From Adineta vaga (Eukaryota; Rotifera), in the NCBI GenBank assembly GCA_021613535.1, contig CP075495.1, positions 14,384,001 to 14,448,000 on the forward strand: a DNA stretch of 64,000 bases, in the 5' to 3' direction. Position numbers and translations under genes: made by a program. A model generated the notes under the pieces. It was given only the letters and a program-made list of their open reading frames with translations, did no database searches and was not told where the DNA came from. Positions 60,048 to 64,000 of this stretch are shown piece by piece. Position 1 is the stretch's first letter. The number at the start of each line of letters is the position of its first letter.

Positions 60048-60857
60048 CTATGAAGATGATCGGCAACCAATTTCATAAATACACATCACTGGACAATGAT
60101 CAGATACTGAATATCCTCCCGTACAAAGCAAATTTCGAAGAACATTAGCTAAAATAGGACGTGCATATTTGTTTTGCATGATCCAATCTAAAGTACTATC
60201 ACAAAGAACATCTTCACAAGATGTACTTGGACGTTGTGGATGAGTAGGAAGAGCAGGTAATCGTATAGCATTGAAACAATCATTAAAACCAGCTTGACGT
60301 AAAATACGTCGTGGGTGAAAATTTTCATTTAAATCTCCCATGAATAATACTGCTAAATAGGGATCATTGAATTTCAATTGGAAATCTTGTAACGCAGCTA
60401 CTGTACGTTGAGCTTGTTGTTTACGTAGATTAACTTCAGTTGTACATTCTTGTGAATGACCTTCCCATGTATAATGTGCAGTTGAGACTAGAATTTGTTG
60501 AGAAGTACCAGATTCAGATGTTTTAATCTTTAGAAGTACCCAAAACAGTCGTCGTAATGGTTCCATCATTCCAATATCAACAATGCCATATTCGATCATT
60601 TGAAATAAATTTGAATTCCAATATATATTTCCTTCAGTCTGCCATCCAGCAAAATCATCTTTAACATACAGATGAGTAGGTAGAGCTTCGAGTATAATCT
60701 CATGAAATAATGAATGTAATTCTTGTACACATAGAATGTCAGGTGTAAAGGTGGTTAAACATTCGAGCATCGGTAAACGACGATCTGGCCAATTGCCTGG
60801 ATAACCATCGACTTTCCACATATTGAACGTCATCACTGATATACGATGTGCATTCAT
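60048..60857 (-). CDS. Endonuclease/exonuclease/phosphatase (EEP) family protein
   Basis: Single exon, 269 residues. The EEP fold motifs occur in order: VMTFNMWKVDGYPGNW (metal Asn), DILCVQELHSLFHEI (metal Glu), the WNSNLFQMIEYG strand, VSTAHYTWEGH (catalytic His), LFMGDLNENFHPRRIL (Asp/Asn), STLDWIMQN, and SVSDHCPVMCIYEI (terminal Asp-His). All catalytic positions are therefore present. No signal peptide or TM, so probably cytosolic or nuclear. The family covers DNases, deadenylases, inositol phosphatases and sphingomyelinases; the substrate cannot be chosen from sequence alone. Intronless, unlike most neighbours. Confidence 0.85.
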   Translation of the reverse strand: MNAHRISVMTFNMWKVDGYPGNWPDRRLPMLECLTTFTPDILCVQELHSLFHEIILEALPTHLYVKDDFAGWQTEGNIYWNSNLFQMIEYGIVDIGMMEPLRRLFWVLLKIKTSESGTSQQILVSTAHYTWEGHSQECTTEVNLRKQQAQRTVAALQDFQLKFNDPYLAVLFMGDLNENFHPRRILRQAGFNDCFNAIRLPALPTHPQRPSTSCEDVLCDSTLDWIMQNKYARPILANVLRNLLCTGGYSVSDHCPVMCIYEIGCRSSS

Positions 60858-61384
60858 AATGATATCTTAAATATAAAATAGGAATGATCGTAAAAGAATC
60901 GATATTCTATTTATTTGATATAGAAACACATGTGCACGTGAATCGATAGAAGAATGAAAAGAGAAATTATAAATCGATAACAATAAATACTAATGTAAGA
61001 TTGTTGTTTCTGTCTAAATGTTGGAACGCGTGAAAAATATTACAGCTGCATTTCAATTTAAGTTTAGAACGTATTATTGAGAGTGTGATATAGTTGAAAT
61101 ACATTGTATGATTTATTAAATAGAATCGAGTAGAACTTAGATTATTTGAAAACTTGTGTGCATAATTCGTGTTTATTATTAGAAATAAAATTAATAGATT
61201 CTAGCGATACCAATATGTTATTGAGAATGATTATCATACTATTGAAGGAATTTAGCTAGTGAAGCAAGATTCGTAGTAGGAATTATATGTAAATCTTTTT
61301 TCTAATCGTAGCATTTGTCAAATATTGAATAAAAGGAATATAGATTATGGAAGTGTTATGCATAGACGTTGTTATCATTATTCG
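60858..61384. other. Intergenic region
   Basis: About 530 bp, AT-rich, no ORF, repeat or RNA gene seen. Confidence 0.4.
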
Positions 61385-62117
61385 TTAGTTCTTCTTCACT
61401 TGTATTTTCGGAGGAGTACTTTCGATATGAAGTAATTGATAGTCAGTGTCATTAATATAATTCATTTTACTTGTTATGCTTTGAACGTAAGAAGAAATTT
61501 CATCGGATGACAATTCAGCTAATCGTGCACTTCTGTTGCGTATTTCTTTCCTTTTCTCTTCAGCTATTTGATCGATCTGAGCAAATGCTTGTTCTCGTTC
61601 AATGTCTATTTGAAGTGCAATTTGGTCACAATCAGCATTAACACGTTGCTTAGCTGCTGCTGCTAAACGATGGATTATACTCATCTTTTCATTAAGCATA
61701 TTTTGAGCAGCATCTATTTGTCCATCACTTAACGCAACATGTTTTTGGGCACACACCAAACAAATAGAATTTGAACAATGAAGACATTTCAATTGAGAAG
61801 GTTTTTTACAATCAGTGCATTTACGAGTAGGTTTTTCAGAAACAGTAGAATTAACCTTTTCCGAATGTGTTGTTGCATTACAATGATCAGCTGATGACTC
61901 GACTGCATTATTGTCAGGTTTATCACGTTTGAAATCCCATATTGGGCTACCATCTATGGCCACTGATCTTACGATAACATCTTCAGGATATCGTGAATTG
62001 TTTTCCTGCTCTTTTCCAAGAAGTTCTAAATAAGAAAGATATTTAAATAACGTATCTTGTTGGAATTGGTGTTGTCTTTGTTAGATTGTTTAACCTACTG
62101 TTTATTATGGAAGTCAT
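61385..62117 (-). CDS. B-box-like zinc finger plus coiled-coil protein
   Basis: Proposed two-exon model: a tiny first exon 62099-62117 (MTSIIN) and exon 61385-62025, joined in phase over a 73-nt GT-AG intron, giving 219 residues. The body reads LLGKEQENNSRYPEDVIV, then DGSPIWDFKRDKPD, a Cys/His zinc-binding segment CTDCKKPSQLKCLHC followed by SICLVCAQKHV (B-box-like spacing), and a long amphipathic coiled coil (EREQAFAQIDQIAEEKRKEI). This is the zinc finger plus coiled-coil arrangement of TRIM-type proteins, but no RING or C-terminal recognition domain is present, so it may be a short TRIM-like factor. The first exon is an inference; the larger exon is secure. Confidence 0.6.
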
Positions 62118-62800
62118 CGCACTATCTTCTTTAAAGCACCAATATTTAAAGCAAGAGTTTATAGCAAACAGATTGCCGTGTAAGAAACGCCGAGAGCAGA
62201 GACAGGAAGTAAACATATCATTATACCTTTTTATATTTACCTGTATGAATAACGATCGACTCTTCCCCAATATCTAGTCAGCTAAATGACTCATAGATTT
62301 TAGAAAGTGTATGAGTGAATACAGAGGTCGTCAATGATCATCAACCTATGTAGCATCTTAGATAGAATTTATTGAAATAGTTTTCTCCGAATTGCTGTCG
62401 AGATTCATTTCTTAAATCGTTGACTGTCGCTGCTCAACAATGTATTGCTATATTTCATTGAAATTATGATTGTTATTGCAATCTTTTCAATAAATGAATT
62501 TAGAAAAAAGACACATTGCAAGTTTACATGATTTTCTCATGGTTATTCCTATAGCTTGAATGTTGTTGATTGCGTGGCATTTTCATGTCATAAAATTCTG
62601 TCGTACAAAAAACGGGCGCCCTCTGCTGAATCCTTTTCTTGAATGGTTTTGTGTTGTTTCCTATCATTCCCTTGATTATTTTTCATCATGTCACGGTCAT
62701 TAAATAATTCTGTCAAATAAGAAATTCTGTTAATCTAAGTATTACTGCAATCTATGTGTTAGATTATCATCTTAATATTCAATCAATTTATGTTTTTTCA
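62118..62800. other. Intergenic region between divergent genes
   Basis: About 680 bp between the B-box gene and the nuclease gene. A 75-residue minus-strand ORF (62043-62270) overlaps the proposed first exon and lacks support. No other feature. Confidence 0.4.
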
Positions 62801-64000
62801 ATGAAAATTGTATCGATTTGTCAAACACTATTTTCACACGGCTTGCATTCTACTCTATATAATATTTCGTGTCGACAAAAATCATCCATATTTCAGAAAA
62901 TGATTCGTATTCAAAATACAGATGATTCTCCAGCTCCTCTCTCTACATTTACCATATTAACATATAATTGTCTTGCTTCAAATCTAGCTGAAAGTCAATA
63001 TTTTCCACATACAAATCCAATTCATCTGGAATTTTCTTATCGGTCGAAATTATTCGAACGTGAATTACAATCTTTCAATGCTGATATTGTTTGTTTACAA
63101 GAAATACATAGAGATAATTTTCATCAATGGCTTAGTCCATTTCTTGCTCAATTAGGTTATAGTGAAGGTATTTTTGCTGAACGTGGTGGTATCAAAGCAA
63201 AAGATGGTGTTGTCTTGTTCTTCAAACAAGATAAATTCAAACTAATAACTCATCATCGACTTGGTTATTTCGATAGTGCACAAGAACAATTTCCTAATCA
63301 AACAGCATTAGCAACATACAATGCTGCTCTTTTCTGTCTTCTTCAATTGCAAAATACAAAGGTAGAAATTAGAAAAAAAAAGTTCTTCTTCTTTCAAAAT
63401 AATTGTACTGTTTTCTTTTAGAAAGAAACAGCTAATAAAGAAGAACAACAACTATGGATATGTAATACTCATTTGAATTGGAATCATACATTACCAGCGA
63501 CTCAACTCTTTCAAATTCGTACACTTTTAAGTGAACTTTCTCGATTGAATAAACAAACGCATGATAGTCCATTTGTGATTGTTGGTGATTTTAATAGTAA
63601 ACGTGACTCAGCTGTACATGATTATATTCGAAATGGAGTTGTTGCAGATACTGCTGAATATTATTCAAAAGTTCATGATGTTTATTTACCATTATTTAAT
63701 AACGATACAACTAAAACAACACAATATCTCAATGAACCTCATGTATATAAGAAAGCATTGGAAAGTGCTTACAACGAAAAGAGATTTTCTATGCCATTTA
63801 CAACACGAATTAGAGATCATTTTTGTGGAACAATTGATTATATTTATTTTCAACAGAGTCGTATGCGTGTATTACAATTACTAAATGCATTGCATGACGA
63901 TGCTGAGCAAGCACTAAGGAATGATTTTACCTTACCTAATGAACAACATCCAAGTGATCATTTACCATTAATGGCTGAACTTGCTTTACTTCCAAAATCT
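62801..64000 (+). CDS. CCR4/Angel/PDE12-type EEP nuclease, cut by window end
   Basis: Exon 1 62801-63361 and exon 2 from 63422 to the edge. First ATG gives MKIVSICQTLFSHGLHST, a basic, Ser-rich N-terminus compatible with a mitochondrial presequence; a second Met (MIRIQNTDDS) lies 43 codons in and could be a cytosolic start. EEP motifs: ILTYNCLASNLAESQYF (metal Asn), ADIVCLQEIHRDNFHQW (metal Glu), CNTHLNWNHTLPATQLFQI, FVIVGDFNSKRDSAVHDYI, FCGTIDYIYF and HPSDHLPLMAEL. All catalytic positions are present. This matches the CCR4-NOT deadenylase/Angel/nocturnin/PDE12 group, which removes poly(A) or 2',5'-linked nucleotides. The stop codon is not in the window, but the final motif is, so little is missing. 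Confidence 0.87.

Overview
The window is nuclear DNA of a small, compact, AT-rich animal genome. Genes have many short GT-AG introns (mostly about 50-90 nt), intergenic gaps are often only 130-300 bp, and the gene set is metazoan: a polycystin channel, DMRT, Rab1, ELAPOR, FAM161, ZMYND12, CLASRP, TFB1M, SLC37, a neuropeptide precursor and a GPCR. Gene style and the presence of ciliary genes suggest a rotifer, most likely a bdelloid (Adineta/Rotaria-like). That assignment is an inference, since no species marker can be read directly. There is no rRNA, CRISPR or intact transposon. Every gene model was built by hand from splice-site phase and protein similarity remembered from known families.

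Layout. 1-3771 (+) is the 3' part of a polycystin-1-like channel. 3960-4578 (-) is a two-TM orphan. 5452-7135 (+) is an ornithine decarboxylase. 7378-8454 (-) is an SLC35A4-like nucleotide-sugar transporter. 9616-11810 (-) is a FAM161 ciliary protein. 14589-15855 (+) is a DMRT4/5-type factor behind 2.8 kb of non-coding DNA. 16577-19590 (-) holds TXNL1 and Rab1. 20642-26438 (-) holds ELAPOR and MOCS1A. 28476-28784 (+) is a one-peptide tachykinin-like precursor. 30043-32333 (+) is a PhoPQ-related/AprA-like secreted protein. 32745-33381 (+) is a decayed gene with two in-frame stops. 33777-38081 (-) holds CLASRP and ZMYND12. 39003-41060 (+) is an intronless PhoD-like phosphatase. 41310-41744 (-) is a secreted phospholipase A2.

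43294-52126 (+) is an SLC37 sugar-phosphate exchanger whose last intron is 6.9 kb long and contains, on the opposite strand, a Crypton-recombinase-derived gene (45458-47576). Then follow TFB1M (52299-53585), a divergent CDK (53902-55357), an orphan secreted protein (55762-56286), a rhodopsin-like GPCR (56781-57879), an orphan possibly propeller-like protein (58299-59395), an endonuclease/exonuclease/phosphatase (EEP) protein (60048-60857, -), a B-box-like coiled-coil protein (61385-62117, -) and a CCR4/Angel/PDE12-type EEP nuclease running off the right end (62801-64000).

There is no pathway-level cluster. The clearest organisational signals are (i) tightly spaced same-strand pairs (MOCS1A-ELAPOR 163 bp, ZMYND12-CLASRP 137 bp, SLC37-TFB1M 172 bp), and (ii) long non-coding flanks next to likely regulatory genes (DMRT, the Crypton-derived gene, the neuropeptide), while housekeeping genes sit almost back to back. 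The most novel-looking items are the tachykinin-like precursor, the nested domesticated-recombinase gene and the two-stop relict gene.
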